Of a stretch of 64,000 nt of DNA, positions 1 through 10,155 are shown one piece after another. Origin of the DNA: Gordius sp. MW1 (lineage: Eukaryota > Nematomorpha > Gordioida > Gordea > Gordiidae); NCBI GenBank assembly GCA_964036665.1, contig OZ038529.1, positions 10,090,501 to 10,154,500 of the forward strand, read 5' to 3'. Both the position numbers and the translations under genes were made by a program. How positions within the stretch are numbered: position 1 is the first letter of the stretch; each line of letters opens with the position of its first letter. The notes under the pieces were generated by a model. It did no database searches, was not told the DNA's origin, and saw nothing but the letters and a program-made list of their open reading frames with translations.

Positions 1-222
1 AAGCTAAACGCACATTTTTTTTCCTCGTATTCTAACCACCGAAAACTGACATACCAGCTTGCCTAGAATCATCTATTGCCTTTTTTTAATCTGGATGCTG
101 TATTTGAAATTCTATTTTAATTGATTGGGCTCCTTCAACTTAATTTCATCCCCTAAAAATCTCATTATACCTAATACTCATAGAATACTTTACTTGACAA
201 GATTTGATTGGAATCAAAATTA
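1..222 (-). mobile_element. hAT element, 3' continuation of an interrupted outer copy
   Basis: The reverse complement of this stretch matches plus-strand positions about 985-1360, which lead into the hAT transposase relic at 1405. It is therefore part of a second, oppositely oriented copy of the same hAT family. The matching 5' portion of this copy lies at 8192-8735. The two halves are separated by the 231-8183 insertion, which is bounded by an 8-bp duplication. The copy runs off the left edge of the window. Confidence 0.6.
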
Positions 223-1404
223 GAGATATCCAGTGGCGAAGCCCCCCAAGAGCAAAAACCGGGCCCTATGGCCCCCCCAAGCGAAAATTCTTAGGCCCTT
301 TAAGACATTTTTTTTATAATTAAGAAACAATATAAAGAGTATTATTATTGTTTCTGAATAAAAGTTTTAATTATAATATTACAAATAAAAATAAAGATGC
401 TGTATAAGACAATAAAGGGTGAAAATTAAGTCAAATTGTTGAGTTGACATAATTTAATAATTAATATTAATTTAAAACTAGAGTTTTTTATAATTAATTT
501 CCACCTTACTTTTATTAATTGATATGAATAACAAACAATTAAAGCTTAACATGTTTTTAAAGACAGCTCCAAGCAATAGGTTAAATCAAATAGGTATTTA
601 AATTTTTTTATTATTAGGTTTATATAAATATAATATTATATTAGGTGAAAAAAATGCAGTCCTGAAAGGTATTTACTTAGTGTTAGTGCTTTCATTCATT
701 TATTCAAATTTATAGAAAATGAAAAGGAGAATTATATTGACATTTATAGCTCTTCATCCTAAACCTCGAGTATTTATATTAAATAATTTTAAAGCCATCA
801 ATTAGGTTACACTGAAGGTCTTACTAACTTAATTGAAAATGGCATTCTAGAAAATTCCAATCAAAAAAATAAAAGTATAGCTAAGATTTTCAAACATTAT
901 GGCTTTCAGACAACAATAAATTTAATAGCACAAGTTATTATAAAAATGATAACTACCATGATCCAGTTTCAAAAAATTCTACCTTATCAAGTAAACTATT
1001 ATATTTATAGCAAATATCAGTATTATAATGTACACCTTTCAAATTTTAAAAACCAAGCTAAATTTTGCAGAGATACTCTAGGATAAATTTTATTAAGCTA
1101 CTGAAATAACAAAACCATAAAAATAACTAACTAGTTGTACAGTTTGTTTTGTTGGGGTCACCATGACCCTAACTCATCTACGAAGTGTTAAGTGTAATGA
1201 TATATTTAAAGGATGAAATGAAATTGAAGGGGTCCAATCAACCAAAAATAGATTTTCCATTTACACCAACCAAATCCAAAAAAGGGAACAGAAGAGCTTT
1301 CCAGACAAGCTGGTATGTCAGCTTTCGGTGGTAGAGTACAATGAAAGCAAAAACTGTGCCTTCTGCTTTCCATACCGGGCTTTGGGAATTTATCTGGAAA
1401 CCAT

Positions 1405-2130
1405 ATGGAGCTGAAATTTATCACCATAGGCTTCAACATTTGGAAAAAGGCGATAGAAGCGTTTAATACACATGCAAAATCTTCTCATCACCTTGATAGA
1501 ATGCAAGCTTGGAATTATTTTCAGGCAACGTTTGTATCAGGGAACATCGTGGAAACGTTTGAAACCTGTACTAAAGCTCAGATTCATGAGAGGCGTAAAT
1601 ATCTTAAACGCATAATAAGTGTATTAAAAATGGTTTCAAAATTAGAGCTTCCTTTAAGGGCTCATAGGGCTGGGCAAACAGCACCTAAAAAGGGAGTATT
1701 TTTAGAAACCTTGTCTTTATTAAAATCTTATGACCCCTTTTTACAAACCTACAACCCTCCCTTAAATTGTACTTACACATCACCAGAGATTCAAAATGAA
1801 CTATTAAATGTAATGGCTGAAATGGTCCCTAATAATATTATGTCAAAATTAAATGAATCAAATTTTTATTCACTAATTTTATATGGAACTAGGGACGTGG
1901 GATGCACAGAACAACTTAGTGTTTGTGTACGTTTTGTTGAATCTAATGACACACCTAAAGAATATTTTTTAGGATTTTTGCCCCTTGAAAGCTTTGATGC
2001 ATTATCAATTGTCAATAAAATTCAAGAATTTTTAATTAGTATTAATTTAAAAGCAATATGTGTCGCTCAGACTTATGATGGGGCTTCAGTAAAGAAGGGA
2101 GAAAAAAATGGTGCAAGTCATTTTTCTTAA
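1405..2130 (+). pseudogene. hAT transposase relic, central region (ZMYM1/DUF4371-like)
   Basis: This 241-codon open stretch carries hallmarks of the animal hAT group annotated as zinc-finger MYM-type protein 1-like. LPLRAHR stands where the family has an L-R-G-H-like motif. YTSPEIQNELLNVMAEMV, the CTEQLSVCVRFV block and VAQTYDGASV, which surrounds a catalytic Asp, follow. The reading frame breaks near 2095. Translation in the next frame from about 2108 continues with YVHCYAHKLNLVL, a classic hAT motif, so a frameshift has inactivated it. The first ATG is not a reliable start, because similarity to the outer copy extends upstream to about 540. Confidence 0.75.
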
Positions 2131-2830
2131 ATCAAATCCATTGGCTTTATATGTGCATTGCTATGCTCACAAATTAAATTTGGTTTTGATGACAATTTGC
2201 TCTACAATCCCTTCTGCCAATACCTTTTTTAATATATTACATAATGTGCATATTTTTTTTTCAGTTTCAGCTGTCCACCCACCATGACCATGAGGGACTA
2301 AAAAATATGCAAGAGATGTTAAATATTAAGCCTAAATCATTGAACTGCCTTGTGCAGTGAGATGGACAAGTAAATTAAAATCGATGGCATAATTATTCTG
2401 CAATAATTATGTATCTTAAAAATTTAGAAAGGACAAAAGGCATGGCTCAAGCCAATGGGATTTTACATAACCTCTTGTCATTTGATACAATTCTGAATTT
2501 AATAATATTTCAATATATTTTTGAAATTGTTCAAAAAGTTCAGAACGAGTTTCAAAGCCCAAATATTTGTTTAATAAATGCAATTTCAACGGTTAACGGC
2601 CTAATATTAACTTTAAATGATATTAGAAATAAGGACCACTATCAAATTATTTATAATATGGCAAAAGATTTAGCTGCAATTTTTGATTTATTACCTTCTA
2701 AAGGTTTTAAAAAATCAAAAAAGTATGACACATTTTACTCATATTAATCTACTAATTCATTAATTGATTTCAAAATTGATTTATATTATCCTATCATCGA
2801 TAGAATAATAGCAGAATTAAAAAATTAATT
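2131..2830 (+). pseudogene. hAT transposase relic, continued after frameshift
   Basis: The stretch begins with the shifted YVHCYAHKLNLVL motif near 2140. It then contains stops, and a 112-codon open segment (2409-2747) resumes the region between the catalytic motifs and the dimerization domain. Similarity ends just before 2841, where the hairpin-ended repeat is inserted. The C-terminal part reappears after that repeat at 4980. Frame changes and stops show it is not functional. Confidence 0.6.
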
Positions 2831-2840
2831 GTAATTTATA

Positions 2841-4875
2841 ACTCGGGCCTTCGGCCCTCGTGGGAAGGGGGAGAAGGGAAGGGGAGTAGGGGAAGGGAAG
2901 AGGGGAAGGGGGAACTCTTCTATACTCCGTATAAACGTAGCATATTTGCTATGCAATTTATGGGCGAGAAAGGTGGGAAGGGGCGAGAATGCCTATAGGG
3001 GGTTTAGATGCAAAATAATTAGTTAATTAGTTATAGGCCCTTGTAGGGGAGGACATAGGGTAATTATCAATGTTAACCAATTCAAAAACGAAAAAAAATT
3101 TCGATTTATTTGGCCAATGGTCATTTTTTTATTGGTCAGTAGCCAGCGGACGGTCAAAAATTCATATTATCATTGGTATTAACATGAACAAATATTAATT
3201 TAATTTAAAAAAATTAAAAAAAATTTTGTCCCCTCCCAGACTTGAACCCCACACCTCCAATTCACAAGCCGGCGCTATAACCACTATACCACGCTGGCTT
3301 TAAAATAGTAGAAGTTATTATGTTATTTATATAGATAATGAAATAATAAAGTTGTGTTTTATGTTTAGAAAATCAATATATTTCGTCGGTCAGTAGCCAG
3401 CGGACGGTCAAAAAGTCATATTATCAATGGTATTAACAAAAACAAAATATTAATTTAATGTAAAAAAAAAAATTAAAAAAAAAAGTTTTTTTTTAGTTTT
3501 AAAAAAGGGCTAAATTCTTAAACTACCAGCCCGATTCGCTCGAAACTTTACCCGTAGGTGCCCAGGGCGGCCGGGGGTAAAATAACCTTTTCAGATTCCT
3601 AAAATACCTTTTCATTTTAAAAATATCGGACATTTCCCTGCCACACGTGCGGTGTAATATCTATGACACGTAGAAAAATTTTACTAATTATATAAACTTA
3701 CGCGCGCCATCTAATAAAGTACAATTCGTGTTTGAGTTTAATAGTAGATTCAATTTAATTAGAAATAACGGGCTATGATTATACCTTTGAAGGAGGTTTC
3801 GAATTTTGTGTTAGTTTCTATCGATATATTTTATCGTAAATTTGAATCTAATACCTATATTATTTTTTTAAATATTACTTTTTAGGTTTTCTATGAAATC
3901 ACAATCTAATTAAATGAAATATATTAACCCAATAAAAAAATATATAAGCATTTATAAGGTTAAAAATATATATTACATAGTTGGCTGGCTGTTAGACCAT
4001 CTATAATAAATTTTTAGGTTATATATAAAATTTGGCCAATGGTCATTTTTTTTCATTGGTAAGCAGCCAGGACACGGTAAAAGTGGATTTAAATTCATAA
4101 GTCAAAAAAAAAACGAAAAAAAAAATTTTCGAATCACATTTTGGCCAATGGTCATTTTTTTCCATTGGTCAGCAGCCAGGACACGGTAAAAGTGGATATA
4201 AATTCATAATAGTCAAAAAAAAAATTTCGAATTACATTTTGGCCAATGGTCATTTTTTCCCATTGGTCAGCAGCCAGGACACGGTAAAAGTGGATATAAA
4301 TTCATAATAGTCAAAAAAAACGAAAAAAAAAATTTCGAATCACATTTTGGCCAATGGTGATTTTTTTCCATTGGTCAGCAGCCAACGGACGGTTAAAAAG
4401 TCATAATAGCAATGGTAGTAACAGGAACAATCATAATAGTCAAAAAAAAAACGAAAAAATAAACTCGGATTCACATTTTGGCCAATGGTCATTTTTTCAT
4501 TGGTCAGCAGCCAGCGGACGGCCAAAAAGTCTTATTATCAATGATAGTAACAAGAACAATCATAAGAGTCGAAAAAAACTCCGGGATTCTAACCCCAAAA
4601 CTAGTTAAATTGCATAGCAATTACCAAAATTTAAATATAGATATACTTATGCATTAATTTAACGTAGCAATTAAAACCCGACCCCGCCCGAAAGCGAGGG
4701 AGATAGAGATGAGGGGTGGGGCACCTCTTGATAGAGATGAGGGGTGGGGCAACTCTTTCTCATGCATTTATTTAAAAAAGCGATAACCTAATATACCCAA
4801 TGCAAATAGATAGGGAGGGTAACGGACGACGGACGGACACCAAAAAACGATCCCATAAATTGCATAGCAATTAAT
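2841..4875 (+). mobile_element. Hairpin-ended minisatellite repeat element, copy A
   Basis: This copy interrupts the hAT transposase. The left end is an ACTCGGGCC stretch containing the perfect hairpin GGGCC-TTC-GGCCC. The right end contains the perfect hairpin ATTGC-ATA-GCAAT followed by TAAT. The same two ends delimit copies at 33494-34866, 34868-36957 and 41103-43028. Next to the left end is a GGGAAGGGGG-rich tract. The centre (about 4030-4590) is a tandem array of roughly 97-130-bp units. Each unit carries TTGGCCAATGG and CCATTGG facing each other, followed by an A-rich CAAAAAAAACG segment. No transposase is seen. Hairpin ends, lack of long inverted termini and head-to-tail copies suggest a Helitron/Helentron-related non-autonomous element, but neither 5' TC nor 3' CTRR is visible. 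Confidence 0.6.
3235..3300 (-). tRNA. tRNA-like remnant (pseudogene)
   Basis: The minus strand reads GGTATAGTGGTTATAG (A-box-like) followed about 35 nt later by GGTTCAAGTC (B-box-like), the spacing expected of a tRNA. The acceptor and T stems do not pair properly, so this is a decayed tRNA or a tRNA-derived fragment inside the repeat element. It is absent from the other copies of that repeat. Confidence 0.35.
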
Positions 4876-4979
4876 AAGTCAGAAGGTTTAAACCCTTCAT
4901 CCCCTTTTTTTGCGATAAATCTCTTTTATCAGAAATAATTAACCATTATGAATTAAAACTGGAAGATTGCGAAATAGAA

Positions 4980-5330
4980 ATGGCAAAAAATTATGTAACA
5001 CATTATAACTCTTTATCTTCGAATAAAATAAAATGCAATGATATTTTTTCACTTATTAAAATTTTGCCCTCAATAGTGTTTCCAAATTTTATTATTTTGA
5101 TTAAAATAATTTTAACTATCCCAATAACTTCATGTTCATGCGAAAGATCGTGCTCATGGCTAAGACGGATTAAAACTTATCTTTCTTCCACAATTGGACA
5201 AGATAGGTTATCTTCCTTAGCTTTATTGAGCTTAGAACATGACTTTATAAATGTTATTCCCCCGGATGATATTATAAATTCGTTTGCAACATCGAGTAAA
5301 AGGCGTAATGAACTACTATTAAAAGACTAA
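4980..5330 (+). pseudogene. hAT transposase relic, C-terminal dimerization domain
   Basis: The 116-codon open stretch contains LTIPITSCSCERSCSWLRRI and SSLALLSLEHD, the hydrophobic core of the hAT family C-terminal dimerization domain. It is the downstream end of the transposase at 1405-2830, separated from it by repeat copy A (2841-4875). The frame ends with a normal stop at 5330. Confidence 0.8.
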
Positions 5331-5434
5331 TTTTAATATTTAATGAAAAATTATCTGGGCTTTTAAACTTGTTTTAAACTTTTTAACACTTTCAAAATAT
5401 TAAAATACTATGAAATTTAGGAAAATTTCATCCT

Positions 5435-5808
5435 GAATTCAATTTAATTGCCCATCTCACATGCTTATTGTTTAACATCTCTTGCATATTTTTATGTACC
5501 ACATGAACATAAAAAACCAATGATTTTCCAAAAAATAGTTTGTACACCATTATTTCCCCTTTATTAGTGATATCCCATCATAAGTTTAATAAATTAATAT
5601 TAATAACAAATTCCTGAATTTCATAGACAATTGTAAACGAATCAAAACTTTCAAGGGATAAAAATCCTAAAAATTCCTTTTGGTGTGTCATCGGATTCAA
5701 CAAAATGTACACAAACGCTAGGTTATTCTGTGCATCTCACATCTCTAATTTATTCTAAAATTATTAAATAAACTTTTGATTCATTTAATTTTGACAGAAT
5801 ATTTTTAA
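5435..5808 (-). mobile_element. hAT core fragment, inverted relative to its neighbour
   Basis: The reverse complement aligns with plus-strand 1830-2365, the hAT catalytic core, with a stop and small indels. It continues across the palindromic insertion: sequence at 7436-7470 extends the same alignment. This fragment and the palindrome therefore record two successive insertion events. It is too decayed to code. Confidence 0.6.
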
Positions 5809-5813
5809 GGTTT

Positions 5814-7430
5814 ATTGTATTCCCAGAATATATTTCGTTTTCTGAATATGATTAACTTTCCTTTCAAGACGATCGTTCTGTTGTGGTTAGTTGCTCGAAT
5901 AATTAGTGTGAATAAATTTTCCTTTGTTTTGACACCGGAATCAGGATATTGGAATTTCCATTGCGGGCGCGGCTTCAGTATTCTGACACCAATATTGTAT
6001 TCCCAGCACCTCGGGAATATGTAGTTAATTTTTAATTAGAATAATTTATTTATTTAACTTTATTCTTCCGCGTTTATATCCGCGAACTAATAGTAATTGA
6101 TTTCACCTACTAGGATGGCTACATTTTTCTTTCTTTTATTATTTCACTATTAAACCAAAAAATTATAATAATTCTCATTCTACGAGCGATATCTAAGTAA
6201 TCAACAATATCTGCTAAATCATCATAATAATGAGTGGAACAACTAACAAAATCATCGTGATTAGTATAATCATACGACAAGCAATAAAACTATGGTAAGC
6301 AATAAAACTATTTTTAAATTTGAGAAACGAGTGAAGGATAAACCACTTGGCAAAATTCCAACATAATGAATTTTCTAAGTGCAAGGAGTAATAAAACTAG
6401 AAGTAAGCACGGGGGGGGGATTAGATATACCACACCTACCTTTTTTCCCAAAAACAAATCTACCCCTGCGGATCACCCGTGAGGGTTAAAGCCGCCAACG
6501 ATAGTATTAAGACCCCGCTAGTCGTCAGTAACGGTTGCACCGCATTCGTGGGTCTCTCTAAACGTTATCGCGCGCACATCGGTAACCCATGCCATCTCTG
6601 GCACGCCTCACAACGACCCCTACGGGTGCCTCTCGTACGCCGTCGATTGCGCTAGCCACCAAGCAACTGTGGACCTCTTCTCGGTAACGCTGCCTCTATA
6701 AAGTGTATAATACGAGGCACTCCGTCCATGCCTATAACAACTGAGAAATGCAGAGGGACGGGTTGATGTAGGGGATTAGTTCCTTCGACTACCACAGAGG
6801 CACACGTAGGGGTCGTTGTGAGACGTGCCAGAGATGGCATGGGTTACCGATGTGTGCGCGTCCGGATAACGTTTAAGAGAGACCCACGAACGCGGTGCAA
6901 CCGTTACTGACGACCAGCGGGGTCTTAATACCACCGTTGGCGGCTTTAACCCTCACGGGTGATCCGCAGGGGTAGATTTGTTTTTGGGAAAAGGGGTAGG
7001 TGTGGTATATTTAATTTCCCCCCCCGCGCTTACTTCTAGTTTTATTACTCCTTGCACTTAGAAAATTCATTTATGTTGGAATTTTGCCAAGTGGTTTATC
7101 CTTCACTCGTTTCTCAAATTTAAAAATAGTTTTATTGCTTGTCGTAAAATTATACCAATCACGATGATTTTGTTAGTTGTTCCACTCATTATTATGATGA
7201 TTTAGCAGATATTGTTGATTACTTAGATATCGCTCGTAGAATGAGAATGATTATGATTTTCTTGTTTAATAGTGAAATAATAAAAGAAAGAAAAATGTAG
7301 CCATACTAGTAGGTGAAATCAATTACTATTAGTTCGCGGATATAGTTTAACGCGGAAGATTAAAGTTAAATAAATAAATTATTCTAATTAAAAATTAACT
7401 ACGTATTCCCGCGGTGCTGGGAATACAATA
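5814..7430. mobile_element. Palindromic (foldback) element built from a gypsy 3' end
   Basis: Two arms of about 640 bp (about 5993-6633 and 6796-7430) are near-perfect reverse complements around a roughly 160-bp loop. Both outer ends read TATTGTATTCCCAG inward, and this 14-mer is also repeated directly at 5814 and 5993. AGGTT flanks the unit at 5809-5813 and 7431-7435, and hAT similarity runs across both flanks, so it inserted as one unit. The loop and inner arms resemble the region downstream of the gypsy integrase at 21026-21390: minus-strand loop codons encode VVIGMDGVPR, against IVIGMDRVPR there. It is most simply a gypsy 3' end joined head to head. Confidence 0.65.
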
Positions 7431-7470
7431 AGGTTCATTTAGCCGTTAAATTTATTAAAATGTAAGGGGG

Positions 7471-8183
7471 GGGGTGTGCAAATATATCTATAATATCAAG
7501 GGATAACTTCTAAATACTAATTTTAATTTCATAATTAATTTTTTTTATATTTTATGTTAAAATTGCGCCTTTTGAGGATCTAACCTAAAAAAAGGCTTTT
7601 AAATGTTCTCATTGTTTTTCCTAATATAAATGCTGCCAATATTGCATATGTAAAATTATAATTTTTTATATATGGCCAAAATTAATAGGGTTGTGGCAAT
7701 AAAATATTTTTATAAAAACTTTGTTGTATAGTTTTTTAACTATTTGCATTATTTTTTAAAATGTCAAAGATTTCTTGTCAATATCCCCGTTCCACTTTGT
7801 ACCCTTAAAATTCATTTATGAAATTTTTTATATTGTTTCAACTACATCACTTTATTTTATTTATGAATAAATTTTATTTATTTTGTGCCCTATAAACATG
7901 AGGGGACATATTAGTGCGATGTTAATAGAAAAAATACACAAAGTAATAGCGGATTTTAAGTTTGTCCAACGTTTATAAGGGAAAAAATTTTCAATTGCAT
8001 TTGACCCATGGTAGTATTTGGGTTTTGGATGGGGGGGGGAGGGGCACGACATAAATATTTTTTATTCTTAAGGGTGTGCGTAGGAAATTTTTTTTTTGTC
8101 CCCCCCCCCCTCCCCCCCCCCCCCCTATTTGACCAGCTCAGCCCCCCCCCCCATTCAAGGCAAAAAGGCTAACTACGCCATTG
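7471..8183. other. Unassigned AT-rich stretch with homopolymer C/G tracts
   Basis: This is the right part of the 231-8183 unit. It holds AT-rich sequence, a G tract near 8031-8041 and long C tracts at 8099-8152 just inside the right terminus. No coding segment or further repeat family is recognised. Confidence 0.4.
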
Positions 8184-8191
8184 GAGATATC

Positions 8192-8735
8192 TCTTTCATT
8201 CTTATTATAAATTGTTGAATCTGGTTCCAGGTGGTTATGATTTTTATAATAACATCTGCTTTTAAATTTAATGTTGATGGATAGCCAATTAAGTAGTTTG
8301 AAAATATGAGCTATACTTTTATGTTTTGAAATTAATGGGTCTAGAAACTCATCTTTGCTTTTTTCAGTCCCGTTAGTAAGACAATTTAAATCTGGTTGGT
8401 TTAAAATGATAGAAATTTTTCTTCAGAATCACATAATTTGAATTATTTAATATTAATATTTGAAGATGAAGAGTCACAACTGTCATTAGATAAAAATATA
8501 TGGGAATGAGAAGGTAGTGACTCAGAATCCTTTGTTTTTCTATAAATTTGAATAAAAGAATGAAAGTGCTAGATACCGTTTACACAGGCATTCGGGACTC
8601 CATTTTTTCACCTAATATTATATTTATATAAACCTTAAAATGAGAAATTTTAAATACATCTATAAATTTAAGGTATTGTTTGGAGCCAAGGGCCTTAAAG
8701 GTAAGTTAAGCTTTAATTGCTTGCTATTAATTTTT
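8192..8735 (-). mobile_element. hAT element, 5' part of the interrupted outer copy
   Basis: The reverse complement matches plus-strand about 540-970, with a shared stretch around GGTTTATATAAATATAATAT. It is the upstream half of the outer minus-strand hAT copy, whose continuation is at 1-222. The break between the halves carries the GAGATATC duplication. Confidence 0.6.
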
Positions 8736-9079
8736 CATTGCGGATTAATGGATAAAAATAAAGCCAAAATTAATTTTCAAAAAACTCGGATTTTAATTTA
8801 AAAAATTAATTTTAAATTATGGAACAGGTCCAATATTCAAAAGGTTCCGTTTGCCTGTTCAACTGGTTCGCTGTAAAATATCTTACCCACTTAAAATAAA
8901 TTCTCAATAGCTGTTTGTCACACTCGGTGGTCAGCTTCTTTGGAGACTGGATGAAGAATGTGACATATAATACACTATTGGAAGAAAGTGCTGTTAGCGG
9001 GTAAAACCGCGAACTCTTGTTTCAAAGACAAAGCCTATACCACTAATATGTACCATTGAATTAGAAAGTATACGGAGCA

Positions 9080-9350
9080 ATTGAGTCGTCGGTAGTTTTC
9101 TAAAGCTTTGACATTATTTGCACCTTGATCCATGAAAATACAATTGAGAAAATGCTTTAATAGTAACTCAAAGAGTCGTACTTTGTTCAACATCTCATTT
9201 TTAATATAACCCCGCGTTTTTTTGTGTGTGCATACATGGGATCGCTAATAAGATTTATTCGAAGGCTATCATTTATAAAATGAATGCCAAGCGTTAAAAC
9301 GGAAACCTTTATGCAATCAGACTTCCACATGTCACTAGTTGCGACACACA
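9080..9350 (-). pseudogene. Fragment of a different hAT transposase
   Basis: Minus-strand translation gives VATSDMWKSD followed by HFINDSLRINLI and, further on, MDQGANNVKALE. The order matches the hAT catalytic core, where an Asp-Xaa-Trp motif precedes a D-xG-N segment. It is not the same subfamily as the copies at 1-8735. The surrounding sequence (8736-9080, 9351-9993) shows no further frame, apart from a GC-rich GCCCGACCCG patch near 9832-9860 that recurs elsewhere in the window. Confidence 0.5.
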
Positions 9351-9993
9351 GTCCTTTCTGAATGTAATAAATAAAGACACATGCTCTGATAGACCGCTAG
9401 TTTATAAAACCCTTAAAATAATAAATGTATTATTATAACATTTAGTACATAAAGTTTAAATAGTTAATTTTATACAAAATTATTACTTTATCTTGTTATG
9501 TTAAAGTGAAGTCGGGGACTAGGGAATAAATAAACTACAAGATAAAAGAATGTAATATCGCGCCAGAAATGCGAAATGTATGAATTTAATGTTATTCATG
9601 AAATTGTTCGTAATTAAGTGGATTAAACAAATTAATAGTAACACGTATTTAGCTTAAACAAGTAAAAATTATATCTTTTTGTCGTCTAAGGAATTTTTTT
9701 GTATTAAATTTTTTATACGCAAAATATAATAAAACTAATTGTCTAATATTATAATTCAAGACCGTTTGTGGCTGATTCAAAAACACTGCTGCATAATTCG
9801 TGGATAGTTTACCGTTCTTTAAAGTGTGGAGCCCGCTCGAGCCCGACCCGTTAAAACTTTCATTTTCTAAACCAGGTACCAGCCAGCGGGCCGAGCCTGC
9901 CCGTGCAAATCTTTAAGGGTAGCCTTACATAACTTTACCCCCCCCCGTTCTGCCCAAATAATCGTAAAGCCTATGTCTTATATATATGATAAC

Positions 9994-10155
9994 CTGCTCC
10001 AACCATGTAGCTATAACTTTTTCCATGTAGAGATAGCTGGTGAAGAAGCACACTATCCCATCGGGGACTATGCGGGTCAGGTCGAGGAGTAAATTGCCAT
10101 AATTACGAATGACGGCCACGTCGTCTCTCGCTTCGAATTTGGACGTTAAAATTGA
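9994..10155 (-). CDS. ERCC2: XPD exon 12, last exon visible
   Basis: The exon encodes 54 residues, including [13 protein letters not shown] and [17 protein letters not shown], from helicase domain 2. The acceptor at 10156-10158 and the donor at 9993 keep phase 0 on both sides. No continuation exon is recognised in 8736-9993, and further left the DNA is all transposon. Confidence 0.9.

Larger units (their letters stand above)
231..8183. mobile_element. 7.95-kb nested insertion with hAT-type ends and an 8-bp TSD
   Basis: The left end reads CAGTGGCGAAGCC and the right end, read inward, reads CAATGGCGTAGTT. These imperfect inverted termini are of the CAGTGGCG type used by many hAT elements. The 8-bp direct repeat GAGATATC flanks the unit at 223-230 and 8184-8191, and 8 bp is the hAT target-duplication length. 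On both sides the flanking DNA is one minus-strand hAT copy, so this unit jumped into an older relative. Inside are a broken plus-strand transposase, the repeat at 2841-4875, a minus-strand hAT core fragment and the palindrome at 5814-7430. The ends could belong to the inner hAT itself, later enlarged by insertions. Confidence 0.65.
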
